Of a stretch of 64,000 bases of DNA, positions 46,497 through 58,145 are shown piece after piece. The DNA comes from Paracentrotus lividus (lineage: Eukaryota; Echinodermata; Echinoidea; Camarodonta; Echinidae). Below the pieces are notes generated by a model. The model saw nothing but the letters and a program-made list of their open reading frames with translations. It searched no databases and was not told the DNA's origin. Where the stretch lies: the NCBI GenBank assembly GCA_940671915.1, contig CALNVZ010003426.1:14760642-14824641 (forward strand). The letters are read 5' to 3'. Both the position numbers and the translations under genes were made by a program. The stretch's first letter is position 1. Every line of letters begins with the position of its first letter.

Positions 46497-46811
46497 ATGA
46501 TCGAACCTCAACCATGCCACCCCTCCCAAATACTCGAATAATTACCCCTATTTTAATGGCGCGGCTGACGACGTCAAAAGATGTTAACGGAATGTTACAG
46601 CCACCTGGCAGCCAGGCATGAATGAATTTGCCCTTTTATTTCATAACAATATAATTCTAGCACACATGGGGTCTATTGTTCTGACATAGTAATACAAACG
46701 TGCCTGGCCGTAGCATTCCCTTAACATCCTTTGACGTCATCACCCGCGCCATTTGAATAGGGGTAACCTTTCGAGTATTTTGGAGGGGTAACCTGGTTGA
46801 GGTTCGATCAT
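46497..46811. mobile_element. 315-bp MITE with ~110-bp TIRs
   Basis: The left end ATGATCGAACCTCAACCATG and the complement of the right end share ATACTCGAA, ACCCCTATTxAAATGGCGCGG and GATGTTAAxGGAATG. No ORF. Confidence 0.85.
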
Positions 46812-47278
46812 ATTTTTATGAATACTGTTATGAAAATTGAATTTCATTTTTGTGTACAGTAGCAAATGCAGCCTGATTTCATACAATGAACTTATCGGGC
46901 CCATGCGTAAACATAATAGAGCCGATTTTGTCCCCAGACAATTGGGCCCGAGGAATGTAGTCAATTCGATTTTCTTGGATCCGCGCCTTGTGCATTTATG
47001 TTATACGCCTACCTAGCTTTCAATCGCTGTAGGGTTGTATTTACTCCGTCCACGATCTTTAAATACTCATAATATTTGAACTACAGTTACTTGATCAGAG
47101 AGGGCTTGCAACGATCGTCTGCGTTCGCGGAGAGGGGGTGGAGCGGGGATGGCCGCACCCGTTTGGGAACACCGGGGGGGGGGGGGGGGCTTTTCTCGAA
47201 AGGCCGTGCTTAGTAGTTTTCTGAACCAGTCGTTTTTATGAAAATGATTCATTAAATAATAATATAATATTAATAGAT

Positions 47279-47318
<40 letters not shown>
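47279..47318. repeat. (AAT)n microsatellite
   Basis: About 13 AAT repeats ending in GATAATACCC. Confidence 0.95.
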
Positions 47319-47319
<1 letters not shown>

Positions 47320-48616
47320 TAATACCCAATATTTCTATCGCGCCTTTCCCAAATATAATAGGAGAAATAGAGGAGAGCTTGCACTTTTGTTGATTTTGAA
47401 GTTCATAATTCTAGAGAGATAGAGAAATAGCGTGTTTTCTATTCTGAATAAATTTCCATTTGCAGCTCCGTCCAACAATCCAGCCTTAAAAAGAAAAATA
47501 GTATTTTTGTTGATTTTTTAGCTGTGAGGCACGGACGCTTAGTTGGACACAGACACAAATACTTGACCCCTTTTTTATATTTTGATAACCGAGCGGTTAT
47601 CAAAAATCATGGACGAATGTGACCAGAGTATAGACTCGGGGGCGCGCCCCCTCCACTCCAGTCTCATGCAAAGTCTTTCGTGCAATCTGGCAATACATAG
47701 AAGGGAACCAAACAAAGTCCAAACAATCGTCGAAGAATGGAGGGGTGGGAGTAGGGAAAACATTGCTTCTCGAACGGAATCCATGATGAGAATGATTATA
47801 TTTCAGACACAATTCTTCCGCAAATCAGATGCAAGTTTTAAGTATACGCGTGGGAAAGTGTGTTACGCTTTGATGTTGAAGATTAAGAACAAAAGAGACC
47901 GCGTTTCTATGATAATTGCCGACATGCGCGCGTATGACATATTTATGTAGATTACGCGGCGCTTTGATTAGTCGGCAAATTTGTAAACAACTCAACAGTT
48001 GTTGGCTCAGGTATACAATTTGACACAAGGGTTGCTATCTTTCATTCTCAGTTCGACATAACATATTGCAAGATGTCTAATATGACACCAACTAATTTAA
48101 ACCTATATGAGCGGCCGGTATTCATGGGCATCAGGCTCCGAACTTGAGCTGGGGTGGGGGCGGGGGGGGGGTGGTACAATATGGACCTCGCCCTGGCTTT
48201 CCAGCTACTTTAAAATTCAAAATAATTTGAATAAGAATAATACGAAAAAGTGCCCCTTTATTTCTTCAATATATCTTTTAAACCCCCAACTTTTCGGTTC
48301 GCGCTTCGCGCTCGCGGAAACTATCATAATGCACAATTAACTCCAATTTTGAGTTCAAAATTTTATACCAATTAAATTCAGTAGGGTAAAAAATGCACAA
48401 TAAGGGAGTTTACAGTTCATTACGAAAATTCTCGTTTAAACCAGGAAGCTATCATAGCACCCCGATTTCGACTTCCAAACCATTCTCACCACCCCTCCCC
48501 TATCCCTGATATCAGCAATCTTTTCCAGGGATGGTAATCCCTAAGTAAACAAATACACACTCGCCCAGATAAAATCCACCTTCCCCCAAGGAGAAGTGAC
48601 CTTCATGGCCTGGCAG

Positions 48617-48624
48617 CGAGAGAG

Positions 48625-48660
<36 letters not shown>

Positions 48661-48661
48661 G
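48617..48661. repeat. (GA)n microsatellite
   Basis: GAGAGA tract with GGAGAG interruptions. Confidence 0.95.
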
Positions 48662-50228
48662 TATTATAAACATGAGTCCTGAACTATTTTCTGTCACAAT
48701 GCAGCCAGCAAGTGTGTATCCATGAAGGTCTTTATTTGAAACATTATCTGACTATAAGTTCTTCCTATGAATAATAATTTTCGCTACTTAAAACGGGAAG
48801 TTTTCATTCCATAACTAATAATTAATTACGTAGTAGTACCGCTCCGACCTTATTTCATGAAGGATTTATTTGGGTGTTTCCATTACCTGCTACCCTGCTA
48901 CACTTCCAATTTCTGCTATTCACCTTTTTCAATTTGACTCGACCATTTATCCCTTTTCTGTGATTGGCTATTTTGCTCATGATATATATTCGCCACCTTT
49001 CCTGAAAATGTATTTTGCATAAGACACGTATGTTTCCAACCGCTCGTTTCCTGGGCGCATCCATGTTGAAATGTTATAATTAGCATAACCACTGAACCGG
49101 TTCCGTGAATCTCGTGAACTTTGCGAACTTTGCCGCTGTAATTAGCTCCTCCCGTTCGTTAATGAGCAGGAAACCTCTCAAAATATCTTATTTTCCAGTG
49201 TGCGCGCCCGGGTGAGCAAAATACAAAAGGATATTTATGAGAAGATATGAATCAAGCTCGTTTAATTAAAGTTACTTATTTCTCACAAACTGACCCAAAG
49301 TGACATATATTTCCACAAGAAAAAAGTTTGTAAAATTTTTGATATTTTAGATAATTATCTATTTCTCATTTTTTTTCCCTTCCGAATTTTTAACAGCTTT
49401 ACCGACCTTTATATTTAAAAACTGCGATTATATTTTTTTTATATTTCCATCACTTTCGGGAGATGAATATGAAAAACGGTGATGCTAGAAGCTCCAGAAA
49501 ACAGGTATTTTCAACAAATTGAAACAGTGCTTTCCGTATACCATGGAGCTACTAAGTTATGCGGTATACTGTATATGCAATGTATCAGAGGTCAGGCATA
49601 ATAAAGTAAGTTATGTTAAATATAGTCAGTGTATGAACAACAGTTACTTGGAGGAACAGGTATATTTTTGTGGATGTATGTAATTTAATCATGGAAGCCT
49701 GCGCGGGTAGTTACCATGGAGCTACTAAATTAAGTAAGCCTACGGTACGTATCTAACATAATTATTGTCATTAGTTTTACAATGCAAAGTTTGACACATC
49801 TTTGTAACTATGTGCTAACTCTACCTGGCCTTATTTATATTATAATCGATCTATGATAGTATAAATGACAAATGACAAATGCTTTACTTTTTTATATCAT
49901 ATAAAAATATAACAAAAAAAAAAACACACAAACAAACATGCAGACAAAACAAAATGGGAAAACCTTTTCATTGCCATTGCACTTGTAATTATTTTCGAAT
50001 TAATAAGCTTTCAGAATATTATAGCCTTTAGTTTAGATCTCTATTACAAAATACATCAACAAAATACAACTGTTTCTCCAAGTTGTTGTTCATATACCAA
50101 GGGCGTAAATCCTGGGGGGATACATCCCCCCAGATTTCGGGGAGGGGGATGCCCTGTACAAACATCCCCCAGTTTTCAAAAAAGAAATGAAAAAAAATTA
50201 CACTAGATAATTGTGTTATTGCTTAAAA

Positions 50229-50328
50229 NNNNNNNNNNNNNNNNNNNNNNNNNNNNNNNNNNNNNNNNNNNNNNNNNNNNNNNNNNNNNNNNNNNNNNNN
50301 NNNNNNNNNNNNNNNNNNNNNNNNNNNN
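50229..50328. other. Assembly gap (100 N)
   Basis: A run of exactly 100 N inside the intron of the second aGPCR gene, next to low-complexity T/A sequence. The expected downstream exons of that gene are not found on its far side. Confidence 0.99.
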
Positions 50329-50632
50329 TTTTTTTCTTTTTTTTTTTGCTTTAAAAAAAAATATTTTTCATGGATTTATTTACTTGTTTAGTATTTTATT
50401 ATTTATTGACATTTTCTCACAGAATTTATATCATTTTTATTACCATTACCCCTTTTCCAGATAATTAAGATCTCACAAAACAAAAGAATTCTCTCCCATT
50501 TCAACTTATCTTTATTTGTACTTACATTTTACAAACAAATATAAATATAAATTTATCATGCTTGATATTTCAAAATAAATAATGCTAAATTATATGATGG
50601 ATATAGTGAGAAAGCATTGTGTTTGGCGTTAC

Positions 50633-50916
50633 CCCATGCAACAGCACCAGATTTGAGCATGAATTTTGGGATGTATGCATCGAATATCTTGACGATGATA
50701 AGATAAGTGTTGTATCCTTCCACACCCATCCACGAGATGGAGGATAAGACGAAGTAGTGGATGAGAGCAGTGATGAAGCTACATGAGACTGACGCGTCTT
50801 CACATGGGTCTCTGGTCGTATCCAATGACATCATTACAATGAATGATATGTAGAGACTGAGTAAAGTCAGGCACAGGCACACGAAGATCTGGTTTGTCTG
50901 TTTTACTCTCAGTACT
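50633..50916 (-). CDS. Second adhesion GPCR gene: TM2-TM4 exon
   Basis: 284 bp, same length as exon 14 of the first gene. It codes VLRVKQTNQIFVCLCLTLLS, CEDASVSCSFITALIHYFVL and KSGAVAWG. Substitutions include Ala to Thr in SLDTTRDP and Ile to Val in YFVLSS; there is no frame disruption. The TM4, TM5-6 and TM7 exons expected to its left were not found before or after the 100-N gap at 50,229-50,328, so the gene is truncated or the scaffold is broken here. Confidence 0.93.
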
Positions 50917-51484
50917 CTAAAAAATAATATAAAAAAGGAACATTGTAACCATCTTTATCTTATAAGATATTTATAGTGTCGGATCCGGCATTTTGGTTTC
51001 GTAATACAGTTTTTGGCATCGTCTCATGAGTATTCAATTAGCAAACTGATCATGTCACAGTCCCTCTATTTCTTGTGTATTATAATATATGAAATCCAAT
51101 TATTACACTTTTTTCGTAATACAAAAAAAAAATATATATCCCAAATAATGAAATAAGTAAAAGCACTTATGACCTACGCATTCCAAACGGAGTTATTCCT
51201 GTTTGTATGTCCTTGGGGCAGAAAATCTGGACAATTGGCGTTTCATACAATAAAACACAAAGGAAGTAGTGGGGCTCTGACATCAGACATCATCAGTTTG
51301 CTGATGATCACAATTAAACACGAATAAATATGTAGGAATTAAAAAAAGTATGACATGATTTGGGTTTCTTCGAAAATAACGTTTTGATGCGGAATTGCGC
51401 AGTTCAATGGATTAGAAGGGGCAGTCCCCTTTTGATATTCATGGTATTGAGAAAACAATGTAAACTTAAGGTATCTAGTCTCAC

Positions 51485-51600
51485 CTGTTTGATAGATAAG
51501 TTCCCAAAGTGACAAGAAGGCTAAGAATTGAAATACTGCATCCTATGTAGGTTAGAATCTTGTATGCTTCATCTGATGCTTGTTCTTCCCTGTGAACATC
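51485..51600 (-). CDS. Second adhesion GPCR gene: transmembrane helix 1 exon
   Basis: 116 bp, same length as exon 13 of the first gene, coding DVHREEQASDEAYKILTYIG and CSISILSLLVTLGTYLSN with mostly synonymous differences. Acceptor TTTGTAG, donor ACAG|GTGAGA. The intron between this exon and the GPS exon is 12 kb, against 0.8 kb in the first gene, because of the mobile elements at 51.6-63.2 kb. Confidence 0.93.
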
Positions 51601-52613
51601 CTACAAAATAAAATGATTTTTAACTGACACCCTAGTTGAACTAGAAGATAACAGCTAGATTAGCCCATATTCTGAAAAGCAGTAAAAGCTAACCCTGGGC
51701 TAAAGTTAACCTTAGGTTAACTAAACCACACCTAACCCACGCCTCTGGTCATATTGGTATTCCGCTAGCCTAGTTTATCGAAACCCAAGTTCCATATTTA
51801 AACCTGGGTTAAACACATTACGCATGCTCAGAGTGCTCATCTCCAGCTGAGCTCCCAGGTCAGGATCGCGCAGCAATACGGGTAAATATTTTCCCGTTGA
51901 CTCGTGTGTTAATTTTAGATTACGAAACGTTTGTAAAGAAAAGGGTGAAAATTGGTCTAACTATTGTCTAGTAGTAATTAAAAGAGAATTTACTCATCTT
52001 CTCATTGATAGTCTCAAAACATAGGCATAGCCAGCTAGATTTTTAAATAATCAAGAAAATAGAGCGCCCTCTCGCGGACACTGTTGGATAGGACGTCGGA
52101 AGCAGTGAATTGGCTTCTACGTTCACCCTCGTCCTATAGTTCCAAAAGAACTGCCTAGATCTTTCCCATTTGTGCAAAGAGTGTCCAGGTCTCGCTTTCC
52201 TGGGAATCGGTGTCAATAAAAGAATCAAATTAATACATTTTCGTCAAGCTGGCGTTTGGAAATAGTTATTTTGTCTTTGGGTTGACTCGCACTCCCATTT
52301 TTGGTGTCTTCGAAATAATTAGGATTGTGCGGCCAGCAGTGTAACGCAGCTCATGCAACAATGCAATACGCGCCTTGCCAATCGTGCGCACCGCGCTGGT
52401 CTAGGGTGAGGCAGGTTTGGTTGATTGATTGATTTTTTATTTGATTTTTGTCAGGTAATGCATACATTTAGTATCGAGGATTTTCAACATGAGAGAGTAA
52501 TCAATCTAGATTATTTTTCGTTTTTATATCGTTTTTATAATGCTCCCCCGTCCCCTTATAACAAAAGTTAACTTTAATTGTATTGTATTTAAGGTACAAA
52601 TGGCTGTAGTAAT

Positions 52614-52798
52614 CACGATGAATATGTATGCGACTTGTACAAGACTACAATAGATCCAATATGGCCACAGTTCAGCCTACAACTCAACTTGCTGTTTCAT
52701 GACTGTTCTTTTGATTTCGGTGAGTTTGGAATGTGATGTGAGTTTGAAAGTGTGCCGAGGAAGTGTGTAGAGTACGTTTTTCAACCTGTTGTATGTAA
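52614..52798 (+). repeat. ~185-bp direct repeat, left copy
   Basis: From GAATATGTATGCGACTTGTA to GTATGTAATA; matches 62,033-62,114 plus 62,984-63,084 in direct orientation. It could be a remnant of an LTR of the enclosed retroelement, but the repeats do not abut its coding part. Confidence 0.7.
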
Positions 52799-53869
52799 TA
52801 TGGGGGCTTATGTCCGGGATGCGTTTTTTTTTTTTTACACCACTGTTCTGCCATTTATTCAAAATAAGCCAACAAAACTGCTCGCGAGCGAGTCTAGTCG
52901 GCGCACGCAGCGAATCTTGGAAATCTGAGTGGCTTTGCGCTAGTCTGCAAACACAAACTATATTTTGATAGCCGAACTCATTACCTGCCCAAAGCCTCGG
53001 ATTAGGCAAATGTCAAGTCTCTGAGGATGTCAGCTCAGTAAAAATATGGAGGTAGAAATAAGCACAGAATACACGAGTATCTATAGTACAGTGCAGTCTC
53101 GCTTCCATAAATACTAAAGTGCATAAATACTAAGTGAGGGTTTGGACTTGCAGTCTAATTAGAAAAACTGGACTTTGGACTTGCAGACTGCGTAAATCTC
53201 CTGTCGCATAGGTCTTTTGTCAGCAACACTCTCTCTAGCTATCTCTCTATCTCTCTCTCTCACTCTCTCTTCGCCTTCTCTATCTTATCTTCTCATTACC
53301 TTGTATTTCTTCACTATCATTGCACTCCACCCCCTTCTCTCTCTCCACTCGATTATAATAGTTATTCATGTTGTTTGACATGTGTATTTCTTCGATTAAC
53401 CTGGTCATCATTTGTTTAAATCATATTTCAATTGTATTTCTTTCTCTTTGGAAGTTATGATACTCAAAGTTTTGATAATGTGAAGTCGAGCATGCGAGCA
53501 GCTCGATCTCCCCTGTGATGTGTATGCAAATTCCATTTAAAAAAAATGGTTCTTGATAAATGAATGGGTCAATTTGATAGAGGCATGTATGAACATAATT
53601 TTGTTTGATGATTATATCGACCGCACAGATGAAATGATAAATAATTATTTTTCTGAAAAAGGACACTTTATTGAATTTACATTACAAAACACATAGAGGA
53701 GAGCACCTCGCAAGTTAAGTCACAGAATCAAAATTTTAAATAATCATAACTTCGTTATTCTTTTTGTCGATTTTCTTCAAGCCTTCACTATCGGATGTTT
53801 TTCGTTTATTCTTTCCGCATTTCTGAAACTAATTTAAACCCAGTGTGAATTACTTTCATATTATACACC

Positions 53870-54108
53870 TTATGCTGCAGTCACACAGACACTTACGTAC
53901 AGATACGTTTGTGTTGTTTTAATCTTATTTCTTCTTCTATTCTATCATTTCTTATGTAGTTCTTTGTTTTACTGGATGAACGAAAATATCAATATTTCCA
54001 CTGCTGACTATGACGGGTAGGCATCCGTGGGGATCCGCAGAAAAGAAAATAATTTTTGGACGCAACCGGACGTAACTCAACGTAAGTGTCTGTGTGACTG
54101 TAGCATAA
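53870..54108. mobile_element. 239-bp MITE
   Basis: TIR TTATGCTGCAGTCACACAGA, extending to CACTTACGT, against its mirror ACGTAAGTGTCTGTGTGACT then GTAGCATAA. No ORF. Confidence 0.85.
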
Positions 54109-54289
54109 AGCAGTGAATGCAATGATGTTGCGTGTAGGCCTATAGGCCTATCCCTTTTTCATATACTTTTATTTAAACAAAGGAGCATAGTACTTCAGGG
54201 GAGGATCCAGCATTCTCCAATGGGGGGGGGGGGATTTTTATTATTATTTTTTTTAATCTACATTTCCCTCGATCAGCTGCTTGACTGAG

Positions 54290-55930
54290 CTAAGCGTGTG
54301 GGGGAGGTAGGCCTTGAATACAGTAAATTTTAAGAACTGTTAATTTTCTTCTTTTTTTCACGATCAAGCTAATGTATTCAATTAAAAATCCGAGCGCATT
54401 TTCAAGTCGACTCGCATGATTTTGAATCAAGTGTAATATAGATTGAATTCTCAGACTTGTTTGACGTTTTTGGCGCGTTTTTGTGGTTTTCAAGCCAATT
54501 CGCAACTATTCGGGCTCCGATAGCTTAAAAACGAGGACATGGACCCCCGTTTTGAATGTTTCTACATATTTATGATGAATCCATCTACAACTTTGCAAAT
54601 TTTGATCAGACTGTCATGGATTTCTAAAAAAAAGTGCACCTTAAACTATGCTTATTTTATTTTCTTGTAGATTCCAAGCCTGGCCTCTAAGATATGGTTT
54701 TTGCCATTTTACGCACCATTTTTGCCACATGAGGGCGCTGCTGGCTCGAAAATAAGTACAAATGTGCCAGTTTAAACAATGTTCCCATCTTTGGCAGTAT
54801 AAACTTCGTAACAAATCGGGAAGGTTTGATAAAGTTTGATACGGTTTTGAAAAAGTAATGACGATTTTAACTCGTTTGTTGCAATCGCGAGGTCTATAAC
54901 AGAGGCCAATTTCTTGAATTATGCGTATTTTACATGCCATCCAAATATGGCTAATTCAAAGTCCCGTAGCAAAAAATCAAGTACATGAACGTATATTATT
55001 TTTTGCATTTTTGGCATACATAGATAACGAAGTAGCCCCGTGCAAAATTTGGTGATAATGACATGGACTTCGTTTCAACTGCATGTGCAACGTCCGAAAC
55101 CGTGCGAAGTCCATGTCATTTTCACCAAATTTTGCACAGAGTTACTTTGGTAAAAAAAAAAAACGCACTCATGTGGCAAAAATGGTGCGTAAAATGGCAA
55201 AAACCATAATAGAGGCTTGGAATCTATAAGAAAATAAAAAAGTATAGTTTAAGGTGCAGTTTGTTTTTTTTAAACCATGACAGTCTAACAAATTTTGCAA
55301 AGTTGTAGAGGGATTCATCATAAATATGTAGAAATTAAAAATAAAAAAGGGGGGTCCATGTGCTCGTTTTTTAACTATATCAGCGCCCGAATACTCGCAA
55401 ATCGGCTTGAAAAGTCACAAAAACGCGCTGAAAACGTCCAAAAAGCGTGATTTTCCACTCTAAATTACACTTGATTCAAAATTATGCTCCCACACATTCA
55501 AAATCCATGTCATTGTCATGAAAATTTACAAAGTTCTAGAGGAATACATGCTCAATGGGTAGAAACATTCGAAAAAGGTGGTGTGCTCGTTTTAAGCTAT
55601 CGGCAGAGCCCGAATAGTTGCGAATTGGCTTGAAAACCATGCACAAAAACGCGCTGAGAACGTCAAACGAGTCTGAGAATCCAACCTATATTATACACTT
55701 GATTCAAAATCATGCTCTCGAACATTCAAAATCCATGTCAATTTCATTTTGCCAAGTTGTAGAGGAATAAAAACTAAATGAGTAGAGGAACATTAAAAAA
55801 CGGGGGTCCATGTGCTTGTTTTCAAAATATCGGCGCTGTAATAGTGGCGAGATGACTTGAAAACCACTGAAACGTGGCAAAAATACTCAAAAATGTGAAA
55901 ACTATATCTAATTTTCGACTTATTCAAAAT
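54290..55930. repeat. Large foldback with ~220-bp tandem units in one arm
   Basis: The centre is near 55,090 (ACATGGACTTCG with CGAAGTCCATGT). Left arm 54,300-54,740 pairs with 55,160-55,720. The right arm repeats a ~220-bp unit (GCCCGAATAGTTGCGAATTG with ACACTTGATTCAAAATCATG) about three times, at 55,386, 55,606 and 55,835, against one on the left. No protein-coding evidence. Confidence 0.82.
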
Positions 55931-56619
55931 CCTGCTCCCACTACCTTTACAATTAATTTCATATCCATCGCAATCTCTAGAATAACACAAACATGCACCA
56001 ACATAAATGCTTTACATATCTCTGCAGGTAGGTAAATAATGAACAAAAAGAAGGAATAAAAAAATGTATCTATATAGTTCATTTCTTGTTACTTCCCTCT
56101 AAATCACACTTGGAATACAGCAATTTATCAATACGTGTGATAAGATGTGTATCTTGTTTACTATTTTCTCTGTGTGTGTAGCTCATGTGTAGCTAGAACC
56201 TATAAGTACGTACATGTATGCAGAGGAGCTCTCGCGCGAAATGATTTGAAGTAGATTAGACTCGCTCGCGAGCAGTTTCGTTGGGATATTTTGAATAAAT
56301 GGCAGAACAGTGGTGTAAAAAAAAAATACGCGTCCGGGATAGGACACAGACAAGCTGTTTTGAAAGTAAAGATTTCATCTTCGATTTCACGCTGACAGTG
56401 AATGCAATGTGTAGGTGATGCGTACATGTTATACATTGAGTGAAGCGATACGTAGACTCTATGCCTGACTGTGTGTATTAATGGTGTACTATTCGTATCG
56501 GTGGCACGTATAACGGGTCCCCCGTATAACGGTGTAGACTTGCACTGGCCCATTGAGTAAGGGTCTATAGTTGTATTATGTAGCGCATTGACCGACAGCA
56601 TTGTTACGGATCTCTAGTA

Positions 56620-57500
56620 TTGAGTTGGCCAAACTCGAAATAGAAAGGAAAGATTCGAAGTCGGAATTTGCAGCTTCAGCAAGAGTTAACACTCCGACAA
56701 ATCGAATTACAACAGGTTTCTGGTGGGAAAAGGGTTGACCCTAGTCTTTCACAGGATAAGGATGGGCGGCACCGGGCCCCAGATATTGCTAAGATGGCAA
56801 ATTGCATTCCACAATTTCAGGATGGAGACCTTGATTCTTTTTTCAGCTCTTTTGAGAGAATAGCTAGGAACCTTGACTGGGATGAAAGATGCTGGGCCAT
56901 GGTAATCCAGCAGAAGTTGACTGGGAAAGCCCAGGCCGTGGTCATTGTCAGATAAGCTGCCAATGATTATCGTGTTGCCAAAGAGGCAGTTTTGCGTGCA
57001 TATGAGCTTGTCCCAGAGGCATACCGACAGAGATTCAGGGGATACAGGAGCAGTCTGGGCAGACGTTGTAGAATTACAGAGGGAAAAGGAGATCTTGTTT
57101 GACAGGTGGTTTAGGTCATTGAAGTTGGACCCGTCTTACGAGAATTTGAGAGAGGTAGTGTTGATGGAAGAGTTCAAGAAGTCTGTTCCTCCTGGGGTTA
57201 GGACTTATCTGGAAGATCATAAGATTCAAGACGTCAGAAGTGCCGCAGTCACTTCTGACAGCTATGAACTGACTCATAAATCAGAAAATCCACTGAATCA
57301 AATGAAGTTTGTTCCAATACTAGTAATTCGGAAATACCTTACAGGCGACAATCGCTTGACCCAAGTAGTAGGCAAAAACTGACACACAGGAAAACAAACA
57401 GAAAACGACTGGTATCAAACAGAACAGCGAAGTGAAGTGCTACTATTGTGGCAAAAAGGGTCATGTGAAGTCGGAATGTTTCCAACTAAAAGAAGACCAG
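56620..57500 (+). pseudogene. Gag pseudogene of the Gmr1-like element
   Basis: An N-terminal coiled-coil-like stretch (LQLQQELTLRQIELQQ) is followed by the capsid part (CIPQFQDGDLDSFFSSFERI, then WAMVIQQKLTGKAQAVV, then AYELVPEAYRQRFRGYRS in the same frame after a TAA at 56,953-56,955). After a frameshift, FDRWFRSLKLDPSYENLREV continues. A CCHC zinc knuckle, CYYCGKKGHVKSEC, lies at 57,438-57,479. The layout resembles SCAN-like gag capsids. At least one stop and two frameshifts. Confidence 0.85.
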
Positions 57501-57709
57501 AAATCACACGATCAGAAATCAAGTAATTTCGGATCAAAAAGTGCCACGTCCGGTTTCATCCATACTCGACGGCTCGTGGTGATGCATAACGTCGTATTTA
57601 TAGTGTAACTGATGAGAAATCGGGTTCTGAGAGGGATGTCCGTATGATGAGATTGATGAAAGGTACTGGGATTTTGTCTCAAGTGGAGAAGTAAGTGTTG
57701 GAAAACTGG

Positions 57710-58130
57710 AGTGCGAATGTAGTCGTTCTGAGAGATACAGGGTCCACGCAGACACTGATGGTTCATGATGAGGAGTCCTTGCCTCAGAATCAAGTACTGG
57801 TAGGAAAGTTCTGCTTCATGATGTGAACAGTGGAGTTGAACCTGTGCCTTTGTACAAGGTGAATCTAGACTGTGCTCTGATCTCTGGGGAGGTAACTGTT
57901 GCCATTGTCCATGTCCCGATGAAGGGTATAAGTTTCCTCTTAGGTAATGATGTTGCCGGGGGGCGTGTAGGCCTTCCAATTGTATCCAAGGAACCAGTGT
58001 TTGTAAGAAGAGACTGAAGATTTAGAGAGCGAATTTCCAGGAATATTTCCGTCTTGTGCGTTACGAAGCTCAAGCACGCCAGACCTGAGAGTCGTAAAGA
58101 TAGGAGAAGACTGAAGTTTCTCTGTGTGAC
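57710..58130 (+). pseudogene. Retropepsin-like protease region of the Gmr1-like element
   Basis: The active-site motif LRDTGSTQTLM has DTG at 57,734-57,742. After a frameshift, VPLYKVNLDCALISGEVTVA and ISFLLGNDVAGGRVGLPIV follow; LLGNDxAGG is the usual downstream flap/helix pattern. The linker FPGIFPSCALRSSS leads into integrase without RT in between, which fixes the domain order. Confidence 0.82.
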
Positions 58131-58145
58131 ACCTTCTTTGCTTCA

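Larger units (their letters stand above)
46812..50228. other. Intergenic sequence without recognisable genes
   Basis: Holds a 26-bp palindrome (47,580-47,605), the (AAT)n and (GA)n tracts, G-runs and a 123-codon ORF at 47,582-47,950 of no recognised family. The TM4-7 exons of the second aGPCR, expected on the minus strand near here, are not found. Confidence 0.6.
52812..56340. mobile_element. Possible 3.5-kb element bounded by ~90-bp inverted repeats
   Basis: The left block 52,812-52,900 (TTACACCACTGTTCTGCCAT, ACTGCTCGCGAGCGAGTCTA) recurs inverted at 56,253-56,340. It encloses a small MITE (53,870-54,108) and the large foldback at 54.3-55.9 kb. No transposase frame. Confidence 0.55.

Noticed and set aside
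47582..47950. A 123-codon ORF that might be a gene
   Set aside because: No family motif, antisense ORFs of similar size overlap it, and no splice or promoter evidence was found.
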